Positions 46,844-54,819 are shown, counted from the first letter of the stretch. The stretch is DNA of 60,268 nt from CAKVLS01 sp045651685 (GCA_045651685.1 JAZRSV010000004.1:1-60268), one strand, 5' to 3'. Made by a program: numbers and translations. The notes: generated by a model not told the origin, from the sequence alone.

Positions 46844-48420
46844 GAAAGATAATTTTTGTATTATGTGCTGCCATCATATGTTTTGCAGGTGTTGTGAGCG
46901 GCAATTTATATACATATGCAGCAGGCGATTATATTATTGATATTTATGGCCCATCTAGGGATCAAGTAAGACAAACATTAGCAACTTATGTCTATGGTGC
47001 CGAAAATTATGCCAACAGCATATTTACTACAGGTTTGAGAGTTGACCGTACTGCCGGTAGCGAAAAAGAATTGGCGGCGGCTAATTATTTGTACGAAGAA
47101 CTAAAAACAATACTTGATGTGCCAGATACACCAGACCAAACAACCAACGAGATAATAATGCAATCGTTTAAGTTTAATACTGGGCTAACATCAAGTGCAG
47201 ATTCACAAAATGTCATTGGTCTATTAAAAGCACCAGTAGCTAGCAGCGACTTTGTTTTGATTGGTGCTCACTATGACAACTATTATGGCTATGCAAGTGG
47301 ATTGATTGGCAACTCTGCAGCAGAGACTCATGGTATATATGACAATGCAAGTGGAGTCACAGCTCTATTAGAAACAGCAAAAGTATTAAAACAAAATGTA
47401 AACAAACTAACCTGCAATGTTATGTTTGTACTATACGGCGCAGAAGAAATAGGTATGGCTGGTTCTAGATACTTTTATAGTGCTTTGAGCGAGTCTTACA
47501 AAAACAGTTTGCTTCTTGCTATCAACTTTGACAGCATTGGAGCAGGCGATGAGATGTACATGTATGCAGACGAAGTAGAAACATTGCATCAAAAATACTT
47601 TAAGACAATAGCTGATCATTTATACTTTCAAGACAAAACAAACAATACTTTTTACAATTTGCCACCAGCTAACAAAAAAGTAGCATACAACACAGGCTAT
47701 GGCAATATGAGTTATTCTCACATGGGCCTTGCTAGCGACAATATGGTATTTGTACAAAACGGTGTTAACAGTATCACTTTCTTTAGTGGCGACTGGGATA
47801 ACAAAAATCTAGGTATGCATGAGAGTTCTACTAACTCAAATATATCTCATACAAAAAAAGACAACCTTGTCGATGTCGAAAAACTATATGGCGATGTATT
47901 TTATCAAAGAATTTCTAGTGTTGTTAACCTAACTTGCAATGTTGTTTTTCAACAAGATTTTGTAGATGTTATGAAACAAAGCCAAGAGCAAAAAACAAAA
48001 TATTTGTTCTTTACCAACTCTACTTATATCAAAGTTATTTTGGGTGCTGTTATAGTTGTAGTATGGGCAATAATTTTCTTTAACACAAGACGCAAAATAG
48101 AAAAAACAGTTGATCCAAAATTAGAACAATTAAGAGAAGCTGTACTTAACAATACAATGTCAGAGCTTAATGCTGATATAACAGTTTCTACAAAAGTTGT
48201 CACCAAACAAACCAATATACCAGAAGATGTGCCAGTTGTAGAAATAGCTCCACAAGAAAATAACCAACAAGAGACAAAAGTAGATAAGCCAAAGCGTACT
48301 AACACAACCACAACAAAAACATCTACTACAAAAACTTCTACAAAGTCGGCATCTACCAAGACAACTACAAAAAAATCAACAAAAACTTCTACAAAAAAAG
48401 ATGATAAAACATCAGAGTAG
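46840..48420 (+). CDS. M28-family metallopeptidase, membrane-anchored
   Basis: 526 residues. A signal-type N-terminus (IIFVLCAAIICFAGVVSGNL) leads to a zinc aminopeptidase domain: GAHYDNYYG, YDNASGVTALLE, LYGAEEIGMAGS (general-base and metal Glu), NFDSIGAG and a late His in MHESSTN, i.e. all five M28 metal ligands. A second membrane segment lies at ~395-417. The cytoplasmic tail is a ~60-residue Thr/Lys/Ser repeat region (TTTTKTSTTKTSTKSAST...). The active site is extracellular. Probable role: peptide or wall-peptide trimming. Confidence 0.87.
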   Translation: MRKIIFVLCAAIICFAGVVSGNLYTYAAGDYIIDIYGPSRDQVRQTLATYVYGAENYANSIFTTGLRVDRTAGSEKELAAANYLYEELKTILDVPDTPDQTTNEIIMQSFKFNTGLTSSADSQNVIGLLKAPVASSDFVLIGAHYDNYYGYASGLIGNSAAETHGIYDNASGVTALLETAKVLKQNVNKLTCNVMFVLYGAEEIGMAGSRYFYSALSESYKNSLLLAINFDSIGAGDEMYMYADEVETLHQKYFKTIADHLYFQDKTNNTFYNLPPANKKVAYNTGYGNMSYSHMGLASDNMVFVQNGVNSITFFSGDWDNKNLGMHESSTNSNISHTKKDNLVDVEKLYGDVFYQRISSVVNLTCNVVFQQDFVDVMKQSQEQKTKYLFFTNSTYIKVILGAVIVVVWAIIFFNTRRKIEKTVDPKLEQLREAVLNNTMSELNADITVSTKVVTKQTNIPEDVPVVEIAPQENNQQETKVDKPKRTNTTTTKTSTTKTSTKSASTKTTTKKSTKTSTKKDDKTSE

Positions 48421-48436
48421 TAAAAGCTAATAAAAA

Positions 48437-48482
48437 AATAAAATGTAAACTGCAAGCGTTTGTGGTTTACATTTTTTTTATA
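48437..48482 (+). terminator. Terminator after the M28 peptidase, containing GTAAAC/GTTTAC
   Basis: AAATGTAAAC (48441-48450) pairs with GTTTACATTT (48465-48474) around a 14-nt loop, then T residues. The stem word is the same as in the putative operator at 48532-48572. Confidence 0.75.
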
Positions 48483-48531
48483 ATTTGTTATTTTATAAGT
48501 GAAATATATTATAATTTTTACAATTTTTTTC

Positions 48532-48572
48532 AAATGTAAACTGTAGGTTTACAAAATGTAAAGTGCAGGTTG
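48532..48572 (+). promoter_or_regulatory. Candidate operator: two 22-bp-spaced repeats
   Basis: AAATGTAAACTGTAGGTTTA (48532) and AAATGTAAAGTGCAGGTT (48554) are direct repeats at a 22-bp period, two DNA turns. The first contains the dyad GTAAAC-TGTAG-GTTTAC. They lie directly upstream of the XRE gene's -35 box, so autoregulation is likely. Confidence 0.5.
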
Positions 48573-48601
48573 TTGATACATTATAGCTTGTTTGTTAAAA
48601 T
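48573..48601 (+). promoter_or_regulatory. Promoter of the XRE regulator gene
   Basis: TTGATA (48573-48578), 17 nt, TAAAAT (48596-48601); leader of about 20 nt with AAAAGGAG. Confidence 0.65.
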
Positions 48602-48626
48602 TAAGGCATCACAAAAGGAGAATAAT

Positions 48627-49727
48627 ATGAAGATAAGTGAAAAATTACCAATTTTAAGAAAAAGAAAAGGTATCTCTCAAGAAGATCTTGCCAACGAACT
48701 TGATGTGTCTAGACAATCTATATATAAGTGGGAAACAGGCGAGTCAAAACCAGAACTAGAAAAAATACAAAAAATTGCAAAAATATTAGGGGTGTCATTT
48801 GATTATCTATTAGACGAAAATATAGATATAACCAAAGTAGAAGATGTGCCTAACGACCGTGTTGCCGATATAAAATATAGACAAGTATTTGTCTCTGGCA
48901 AAGATTTAGAATTTGAACAAGCAGATTACGAACATGGTGTTTTTGAAAAAGATTCTTATGATGAACAACCGCAAAAAGGCAAATTGTTTAAGGGACTACA
49001 AACTATAGTTAATGAAAACGAAATAGGTTTAGAATTGGCAACTCAAATTTTTGAACAAAACAAAAAGAAAGCAGAAGAGTACCTAAACTCAAAAGGTTAT
49101 CAATACGAATTTTTACAAAATGATATTTGTGCTGCATTTTTCTATGATACAAAACAACAAACAATAGGCTTTTATTATTGTGGTGCAGAACAATTTGTAT
49201 GCCCTATAGAAAATTTTGTAGACATTACATATAATATGGACGAAAGGGGCGTCCCTGGGGTGTCGCTAGAATTTGCATCTCCGGCTACTTTTGATATTAT
49301 TGTTAGATATATCAATCAAGACGAAACAGCAGGACAATTTAATCTTTCTTTGATGAGTACTAGACGATATGTTTTCTGTCAAGAAAAATACAAAACTTCA
49401 GAGTCTCAAAGAGTATGGCTTGGTGTAGCAGCATATACAGAAGGTGCTCTTGATAGAATAATCACAAAGATTAAAGTTGCCCAACGCAATGTAGACAAAA
49501 TTGCTTCTGGCAAAATCAAAGTAGAAAAACTAGATTTAGAAGAGTTGGCAAAAAATGCAAAACAAGGAGAACAACAAGAACTAGAAAACTTCAAACAAAT
49601 TAAATCAAAAATACTTGCTATTGTAGATGAAAAGGACAACAAAAAAAATAAAAAAACTTTAATCAAGCTAGGCATAGGTTTGGGTATATTTTTCTTGATA
49701 ATGATTTTAGGCGTATTGCTTACTTAA
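48627..49727 (+). CDS. XRE-family regulator with C-terminal membrane anchor
   Basis: 366 residues from ATG 48627 (AAAAGGAGAA); the in-frame extension to 48570 lies in the promoter. The HTH at residues ~4-58 is textbook: LPILRKRKGISQEDLANELDVSRQSIYKWETGESKPEL. Residues ~85-335 form an unrecognised sensor-like domain ending in a charged coil, followed by one membrane segment (residues ~343-365, LIKLGIGLGIFFLIMILGVLL) at the extreme C-terminus. So DNA binding would occur at the membrane. Repeats upstream suggest autoregulation. Confidence 0.85.
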   Translation: MKISEKLPILRKRKGISQEDLANELDVSRQSIYKWETGESKPELEKIQKIAKILGVSFDYLLDENIDITKVEDVPNDRVADIKYRQVFVSGKDLEFEQADYEHGVFEKDSYDEQPQKGKLFKGLQTIVNENEIGLELATQIFEQNKKKAEEYLNSKGYQYEFLQNDICAAFFYDTKQQTIGFYYCGAEQFVCPIENFVDITYNMDERGVPGVSLEFASPATFDIIVRYINQDETAGQFNLSLMSTRRYVFCQEKYKTSESQRVWLGVAAYTEGALDRIITKIKVAQRNVDKIASGKIKVEKLDLEELAKNAKQGEQQELENFKQIKSKILAIVDEKDNKKNKKTLIKLGIGLGIFFLIMILGVLLT

Positions 49728-49729
49728 CA

Positions 49730-49757
49730 AAAAAAGGTCATATTTTTATGACCTTTT
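49730..49757 (+). terminator. Terminator of the XRE gene
   Basis: AAAAGGTCATA-TTT-TTATGACCTTTT. Confidence 0.8.
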
Positions 49758-49770
49758 ATTTTTTGACAAA

Positions 49771-49803
49771 AAAAACAACTAGTCTATGACTAGTTGTTAA
49801 TTT
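49771..49803 (-). terminator. Terminator of rpsT
   Basis: Minus strand ACAACTAGTC-ATA-GACTAGTTGT followed by T residues. Confidence 0.85.
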
Positions 49804-49819
49804 AAAAATAAGTTATAAA

Positions 49820-50182
49820 TTATTCGGCTTTTTTGCTAGCGCGTTTTTTTGGTGCAACTTCTTCTGTTACTTCTGCTTTAACTTCAGCTTTTTCTTCTAC
49901 AACTGGAGCAGCAGCTGCGTGTTTTGCATTGTAAAGCATAACATTTAGTCTAGCTACTTTTCTAGATGCAGTATTTTTGTGGATAACGCCTTTTGTTTGA
50001 GCGTTGTCAATGTAAGAAACTACTTGTGGTAGTAGTTTTTCTGCTTGTTCAAGTTCGCCTGCATTTACTAGAAGTCTAAAGTTTTTGATATATGTTGCAA
50101 GAGTAGATTTTACAAATCTGTTTTCATCTTTTCTTCTTGCGATAACAGTTACACGTTTTTTTGCTGATTTGATATTTGGCAC
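49820..50182 (-). CDS. rpsT: 30S ribosomal protein S20 with C-terminal extension
   Basis: Primary-binding small-subunit protein, 120 residues. The start is GTG (50182) after AAGGAGAAA, giving the family opening PNIKSAKKRVTVIARRKDEN. The S20 core (ATYIKNFRLLVNAGELEQAE, VIHKNTASRKVARLN) ends near residue 86. About 34 further residues, rich in Ala, Glu and Lys (VVEEKAEVKAEVTEEVAPKK), are not found in ordinary S20. Monocistronic with its own terminator. Confidence 0.93.
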   Translation of the reverse strand: MPNIKSAKKRVTVIARRKDENRFVKSTLATYIKNFRLLVNAGELEQAEKLLPQVVSYIDNAQTKGVIHKNTASRKVARLNVMLYNAKHAAAAPVVEEKAEVKAEVTEEVAPKKRASKKAE

Positions 50183-50341
50183 GGTAATTTTCTCCTTATT
50201 TTTTTTTGTACTGGCATATTGTAGCACAATAAATTGCTCTTGGCAAGTAAAAATTTTTATTTTTTGGCATAATTATTAAAAAAAGCCCAAAATACTAGGG
50301 TTTTTAGCAAAAAAAATTATCAAAACATATACTACTACAGC

Positions 50342-51088
50342 ATGAAAAGTTATATTTTAGTCATTGATAGTGGTATTGGTGGGGTTAGCGTTCTTAATGC
50401 TGCTATGTATCAGCTGCCGCACGCTTGTTATATTTATTATGCTGATAATGGTTTTGCGCCCTATGGCAGTAAGAGCAAAGATGCGTTGCTAGGTAGGTTA
50501 AAACATATAATAAAAGTGTACCAAAAATTATACAAACTTGACCTAGTGATTATAGCTTGCAATACGGCAACAGTTAGTTGTTTGGACCAACTAAAAAAGT
50601 GGAGTTCTGTGCCTGTATTGGGTATAAGACCACCAATAAAACAAGCGCTAAAATATACCAAAAAAAAGGTTGTAGTTTTGGCAACGCCACTTACTATCAG
50701 GACTCTAAAAACAAAGTATAACGATGACAACATTATCTTTTGTGCTTTGCCTGATATGGCACAAAAAATCGATAAAAATTTGAGCAATTTGCAAGTATTG
50801 CAAAGCGATATTAATAGTCTGTGCGAGGGCTTTGCTACAGGTGATATAGGTGCTGTAGTGCTGGGGTGTACGCATTATTATTTTATAAAAAGTATGCTCA
50901 AAAAAAACTTGCCTAAAGCAAGATTTTTTGAAAGCAGCAATTTTGTTGCTATCAAGGCAAAAAATATTGTTGGCGCTATGGGGCAAACTGATGTCAAAGG
51001 TCAAATTGTCGTGCAAAATTCTTTGCACAATAAGCAGACAAATTTGCTTATAAAAAAATATATAAAAAACGCTTTATATCAAAAATAA
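50342..51088 (+). CDS. murI: Glutamate racemase
   Basis: Cofactor-independent racemase giving D-Glu for peptidoglycan. 248 residues. VIDSGIGGVSVL opens, DNGFAPYGSKS follows, the first catalytic cysteine is in IIACNTATVS (~residue 77) and the second in VLGCTHYYFI (~residue 180). No Shine-Dalgarno: TATACT (50328-50333) ends 8 bases before the ATG, so translation may start on a near-leaderless mRNA. Confidence 0.92.
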   Translation: MKSYILVIDSGIGGVSVLNAAMYQLPHACYIYYADNGFAPYGSKSKDALLGRLKHIIKVYQKLYKLDLVIIACNTATVSCLDQLKKWSSVPVLGIRPPIKQALKYTKKKVVVLATPLTIRTLKTKYNDDNIIFCALPDMAQKIDKNLSNLQVLQSDINSLCEGFATGDIGAVVLGCTHYYFIKSMLKKNLPKARFFESSNFVAIKAKNIVGAMGQTDVKGQIVVQNSLHNKQTNLLIKKYIKNALYQK

Positions 51089-51125
51089 ATTGTGTTATTA
51101 TTGCTTATAGAAGGATGATAAACAC

Positions 51126-51734
51126 ATGTCAAAAGAATATAATTATGATGTAGAAAAAGCAAGAGAAGAGTTTGAAGAAATTTTTAAGACCAATATCAAA
51201 AGAGATGGTGCTGATGCACTGTTTGATTGGCTTTTGCGTAGCGACTTTTTTATAGCACCAAGTAGTAGCAGATATCACTGTGCCTTTAAGGGCGGTTTGT
51301 GCTTGCATAGTGTTAATGTTTACAAAAGACTTAAAGCTAATGTTATTGCAGAGTATGGCGAAGAATACCAAAGCGTTATTAGCGACGAAAGTATCGCAAT
51401 AATTGCTCTATTGCATGATTTGTGCAAGACTAATTTTTATAAAGAAGATTATCGCAATGTCAAAGTTGATGGTGTATGGGAAAAACAACCTTACTATTCT
51501 GTAGACGACCAACTACCATATGGTCATGGCGAAAAATCTGTTTATATGATTTCTGGTTTTATGAAGTTAACCAGAGAAGAAGCAATGGCTATCAATTGGC
51601 ATATGGGTGGCTTTGATGTGAGAGCTCAAAACAATGGCAACGGCTTGAGAGGGGCTTATTATCAATTTCCTATATGCGCACTTACTCATGTTGCCGATTT
51701 GCAAGCTACATACCTTGACGAAAAAGGTGAATAA
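51126..51734 (+). CDS. HD-domain hydrolase
   Basis: 202-residue member of the HD superfamily, metal-dependent phosphohydrolases. The His ligand is in CLHSVNVYKRL, followed by ALLHDLCKTNFY (the His-Asp pair, ~97-108) and further His in LPYGHGEKSVYM and AINWHMGGFD, with a last Asp in LTHVADLQATYL. ATG with GAAGGATG. Substrate unknown; nucleotide or oligonucleotide phosphohydrolase likely. Confidence 0.85.
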   Translation: MSKEYNYDVEKAREEFEEIFKTNIKRDGADALFDWLLRSDFFIAPSSSRYHCAFKGGLCLHSVNVYKRLKANVIAEYGEEYQSVISDESIAIIALLHDLCKTNFYKEDYRNVKVDGVWEKQPYYSVDDQLPYGHGEKSVYMISGFMKLTREEAMAINWHMGGFDVRAQNNGNGLRGAYYQFPICALTHVADLQATYLDEKGE

Positions 51735-51737
51735 TAA

Positions 51738-51778
51738 AAAACAAACACTGCTGTTTTTTGGGGCAGTGTTTTTTTTGT
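51738..51778 (+). terminator. Terminator after the HD gene
   Basis: AAACACTGC-(tgttttttggg)-GCAGTGTTT followed by T residues. Confidence 0.75.
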
Positions 51779-51812
51779 GTCAAAATGCGCTATTGATCAA
51801 TAAACTACTAAT

Positions 51813-52271
51813 ATGTACGATGCTAATAAGGCAGTAGAATATGCCAAAAAATATTATAAAAATTATAACCCCAATTATTATAACTTTGCAGCTATTGGTG
51901 GTGATTGTACCAACTTTATAAGTCAGTGTATACATGCAGGTGGTGTTGATATGAACTATAACGGTTGGTACTATCAGAGCATAAATAACAGGGCGCCTAG
52001 CTGGACAGGTGTAGATGAGTTTTTTGATTTTGCTACAAACAACCAAGGTGTCGGGCTAAAGGCAAAAGTTGTTGATATAAGCCAGCTTATGCTAGGCGAT
52101 GTTGTACAGCTTGGCAATGGGCAAGGGTATTTTCATACGCTTTTGGTCACAAAAATAATCGACAAAAATATCAACGGTGTTTTTGTTGCTGCTCATGATA
52201 GAGATGCCTTTGACAGGTCTCTCAATAGTTATATTTTTAGAACTATTAGATGTTTACATATTTATGATTAA
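51813..52271 (+). CDS. Amidase-domain protein (NlpC/P60-like, Amidase_6 type)
   Basis: 152 residues. The opening YDANKAVEYAKKYYKNYNPNYYNF and GGDCTNFISQCIHAGG (catalytic Cys at ~residue 33) match the putative-amidase family of clostridia. YFHTLLVTKI supplies the His, and AAHDRDAFDRSLNSY the third polar residue region. It has no signal peptide or anchor, which is unusual for a wall hydrolase; it may act on spore cortex or inside the mother cell. No ribosome site; TAAACT (51801-51806) is six bases before the ATG. Confidence 0.85.
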   Translation: MYDANKAVEYAKKYYKNYNPNYYNFAAIGGDCTNFISQCIHAGGVDMNYNGWYYQSINNRAPSWTGVDEFFDFATNNQGVGLKAKVVDISQLMLGDVVQLGNGQGYFHTLLVTKIIDKNINGVFVAAHDRDAFDRSLNSYIFRTIRCLHIYD

Positions 52272-52316
52272 TTAGCAAAATATATGCTAACTTTTGTTAT
52301 ATATATAAATACTATA

Positions 52317-52345
52317 TTGACAAAAAGATCATTTGGTGGCATAAT
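52317..52345 (+). promoter_or_regulatory. Promoter of the split-HipA operon
   Basis: TTGACA (52317-52322), 17 nt, CATAAT (52340-52345); leader of about 17 nt containing AGGAGAAA. Confidence 0.7.
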
Positions 52346-52368
52346 TTTTGTATAGGAGAAAGCTAACT

Positions 52369-53799
52369 ATGATCAGAGATGACGAGCTAATCAAAAAACA
52401 AAGCAAATACAGAATACTTGTATCAACAAGCAAGTTTGCGCCTGTTATCAAAACATCATCTAGAGGTGTTAATCCAAAGTTTTGGATACATATAGAAAGA
52501 CCACCTCAAAAGGGTGAGGCACCAATAACAACAAAGCTAAAAGGCAAAGACTTTTTGGTTAAGTCAAACCGTAGCATTTATGACGGTATAGGCGAAGTTT
52601 TGTACTATTTGGTATGTGATCAAGTTGGTTATGGTCACCGTTGTGTACATGTAAGACAAGCTACTATCGTAAGACCAGAAAAAGATACAAAAAAATATCC
52701 AGATGGTTTTTCTTATGATGATGGTGTTATTGCGCCAAGCTATATTAAGAGATCATATGGTGACAACCCTAGAGTAATATCAGGCAAATCATTTATCAAT
52801 GAGCGTGCAGACTATATTTTTGAGAACAGATATGGTGAGCAAGTTTCTCGTGCACACACACTTGCCAACTATCTAGAAGCGCTAAACTTTTATCGTGAGT
52901 CAAAGTACTTTGGCGAAGATGTTGAGATATTTAACAATATCGAGCGCAGACTAAAGTTTATGTGTCTTGTAGATTATCTAACATGTCAAAGTGACAGACA
53001 CTGGGAGAATGTTGAGTTTTTGCTAGTTAACGAAATTGTTAATCCTAACGAAAAAGACCCAGAAAAGTTTGTTTATAAAAAAGTACTAAAGTTAGCACAT
53101 TATTATGACAACAGCCATGTGTTTAACTTACATACAAAGGGTAGAACACTTACTCTTGGCGAAATGTTGCAAAACATTTATAAATTAAAAAATCCAGCGG
53201 TTGTACAAGAAAAGCTAGACAGATCTATGGAGTATTTTAGACCAAGTTGCGAAGTTGTACCTATGTTTGGTATTGTGACTCCAACATACGAGTCTACCTT
53301 CAAAGATTTTGGCGAGGGTAGACAAGAATGTATATCTTTGTCAAAGGATAAAGAAAAGCTAAATATCTTTTTGCAGGAGCTAGCACAATTATTAATTAGC
53401 GATCCTCAAATGATGGCAGATTATCAAAAGCTAAAACAAATTAATTATGAAGAGCTATTAAGAGAAAACTTTGACCAAGCAGAAATACCAGAGTCAATGA
53501 TAACTGCTATTAAGTTTATATCTGATGCCAGAGTGACAATGCTTGACCAAGCATTAGAGCAATGCATAAATCAAGATAGAGAAGATAGCGAAGATGACGA
53601 ATTGCACCTAGACCTAGGCGATGGCATGGTTGATCTAGAGCATGCAGGTAGTTCTGAATTGGACAGAGCGTGCAGCGACCTAGAGATGTTTATGAATGGT
53701 ATAGACATCAGCGAAGAAGATGCTGGCGAAGATACTGGTGAAGAAGGCAAAAAGAAAGACAAGCCAAAAACACAAGACGATGGTATAGGAGGACAATAA
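52369..53799 (+). CDS. HipA-type kinase core lacking the N-terminal subdomain
   Basis: 476 residues from ATG 52369 (AGGAGAAA). It opens almost directly at the kinase P-loop: SSRGVNPKFWIHIE near residue 30, like the SxxGxxPK of HipA. KDFLVKSNRSIYDGIGEVLYYL gives the ATP Lys and Glu. CQSDRHWENVEFLL (~207-220) is the catalytic Asp/Asn loop (HipA TDxHxxN), and LAHYYDNSHVF (~244) the metal Asp. The final ~80 residues are acidic and disordered. The usual ~100-residue N-terminal subdomain is missing and seems to be the next gene. Expected substrate: a tRNA synthetase or other protein. Confidence 0.78.
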   Translation: MIRDDELIKKQSKYRILVSTSKFAPVIKTSSRGVNPKFWIHIERPPQKGEAPITTKLKGKDFLVKSNRSIYDGIGEVLYYLVCDQVGYGHRCVHVRQATIVRPEKDTKKYPDGFSYDDGVIAPSYIKRSYGDNPRVISGKSFINERADYIFENRYGEQVSRAHTLANYLEALNFYRESKYFGEDVEIFNNIERRLKFMCLVDYLTCQSDRHWENVEFLLVNEIVNPNEKDPEKFVYKKVLKLAHYYDNSHVFNLHTKGRTLTLGEMLQNIYKLKNPAVVQEKLDRSMEYFRPSCEVVPMFGIVTPTYESTFKDFGEGRQECISLSKDKEKLNIFLQELAQLLISDPQMMADYQKLKQINYEELLRENFDQAEIPESMITAIKFISDARVTMLDQALEQCINQDREDSEDDELHLDLGDGMVDLEHAGSSELDRACSDLEMFMNGIDISEEDAGEDTGEEGKKKDKPKTQDDGIGGQ

Positions 53800-53801
53800 T
53801 A

Positions 53802-54128
53802 ATGAAACAAGTTCATTTGTATTATGCAGGTTGTCACCTTGGAGTTTTGACCTTTGAAGATGGCAAGTTTGTATACAATTCTGATTTAGAAGGCGAAAAA
53901 CTATACGAAAAGGTTTGTCCTCTAAAATACGAATATAAATTAAGAAACAGTGTTAATCGTGCTTCGGAGCTTGGCTTTATGATGTTTGACGAATATGTGC
54001 GTTTTGCTGATAGAGAAGATGCAAAACAACTTGCAGGCATCGAAGACAAAGATGATACATTTACAAGATTATATAAAGTAGCAGCTTTGCTTACTAACGA
54101 AGAAGGCTATTATATAAGACAAAAATAA
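53802..54128 (+). CDS. HipA N-subdomain-like (HipS-like) small protein
   Basis: 108 residues, two bases after the kinase gene, with GGAGG within the kinase's end. QVHLYYAGCHLGVLTFEDGK and FVYNSDLEGEKLYEKVCPL follow the pattern of the HipA N-terminal domain (V-Y-L-N-G-x-x-V-G-x-L ... F-x-Y). In HipBST systems this domain is a separate protein, HipS, that counteracts the kinase, but there it precedes HipT. Here the order is reversed and no HipB is adjacent. Identity is inferred from a short pattern. Confidence 0.6.
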   Translation: MKQVHLYYAGCHLGVLTFEDGKFVYNSDLEGEKLYEKVCPLKYEYKLRNSVNRASELGFMMFDEYVRFADREDAKQLAGIEDKDDTFTRLYKVAALLTNEEGYYIRQK

Positions 54129-54132
54129 TAAT

Positions 54133-54168
54133 AAAAACCTATTAGAACTATCTAATAGGTTTTATTTT
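54133..54168. terminator. Bidirectional terminator
   Basis: AAAACCTATTAGA-ACTA-TCTAATAGGTTTT between converging genes. Confidence 0.85.
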
Positions 54169-54169
54169 T

Positions 54170-54697
54170 TTAATTTTCGTATGTATAATATTCACCATTA
54201 TTAAGGCCCCAATCTAATAGGTTGCCACTTGCTGGTCTTTTGCCGTGTGCATACTCAAAAAATCTACCAAGACCCCTGTGTGATACTATCAAAATATTTT
54301 TGTTAGGGTAGTTGGTTTTTAGATATTGCAAAAAGTCTGTCACTCTTGCTATAAGGTCTGATATAGTCTCTACCTTTGGTATTAGTTGTTCGTTGTTTAG
54401 GTCCCATATTTGTTTTAGATTTAGCGTACGCTCATCAGATAGCTCTAGGTCGCCAAAGTATCTTTCTTTTAATCTAGCATCTGCTAGTATTGGGACATTG
54501 TGATATTTGTTTATATGTTGTGCTGTCTGAAGGGTGCGTTTGTAGGTTGATACAAATATAACATCAAGTGGGGTGTCCTTAAAAATTTCGGCTGCTTGGT
54601 CTGCTTGTTCGTGTCCTAGCTCTGATAAGTCAGAATCGCCACCTAGCAAAAATGCTGCATTGTTGGTTGTTTGACCGTGTCTAACAAAATAAATCAT
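54170..54697 (-). CDS. Histidine phosphatase (phosphoglycerate mutase-like)
   Basis: 175-residue enzyme with the full catalytic set: YFVRHGQTTNN (phosphorylated His), STYKRTLQTAQHI (Arg), LKERYFGDLEL (acid), LIVSHRGLGRFFEYAHG (second His). It differs from the degenerate relative at 21117 and the RHS form at 25935. Cytosolic; substrate unknown (sugar phosphate or nucleotide). ATG with TAGGAGC. Confidence 0.88.
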   Translation of the reverse strand: MIYFVRHGQTTNNAAFLLGGDSDLSELGHEQADQAAEIFKDTPLDVIFVSTYKRTLQTAQHINKYHNVPILADARLKERYFGDLELSDERTLNLKQIWDLNNEQLIPKVETISDLIARVTDFLQYLKTNYPNKNILIVSHRGLGRFFEYAHGKRPASGNLLDWGLNNGEYYTYEN

Positions 54698-54787
54698 AAT
54701 ATGCTCCTAGTCATTTTTTAAGTTGTACAAAATCAGTATAATATAATTTGCAAAAATTTGCACTTGTTTTGAGTTAATTGATACAAA

Positions 54788-54819
54788 AATAAAAGAACCG
54801 TTTTGTATACGGTTCTTAT
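54788..54819 (-). terminator. Terminator of the acyltransferase pair
   Basis: AAAAGAACCGT(TTTGT)ATACGGTTCTT; on the minus strand it ends the 227-residue gene. Confidence 0.8.

Noticed and set aside
48301..48420. Short tandem repeats (ACAACAAAAACATCTAC-like) at the end of the M28 gene
   Set aside because: They encode the Thr/Lys/Ser tail in frame, so they are protein low complexity, not CRISPR.
48024..48533. 169-codon minus-strand frame over the end of the M28 gene
   Set aside because: Its Val/Phe-rich sequence is the antisense of the Thr/Lys repeat tail; shadow frame.
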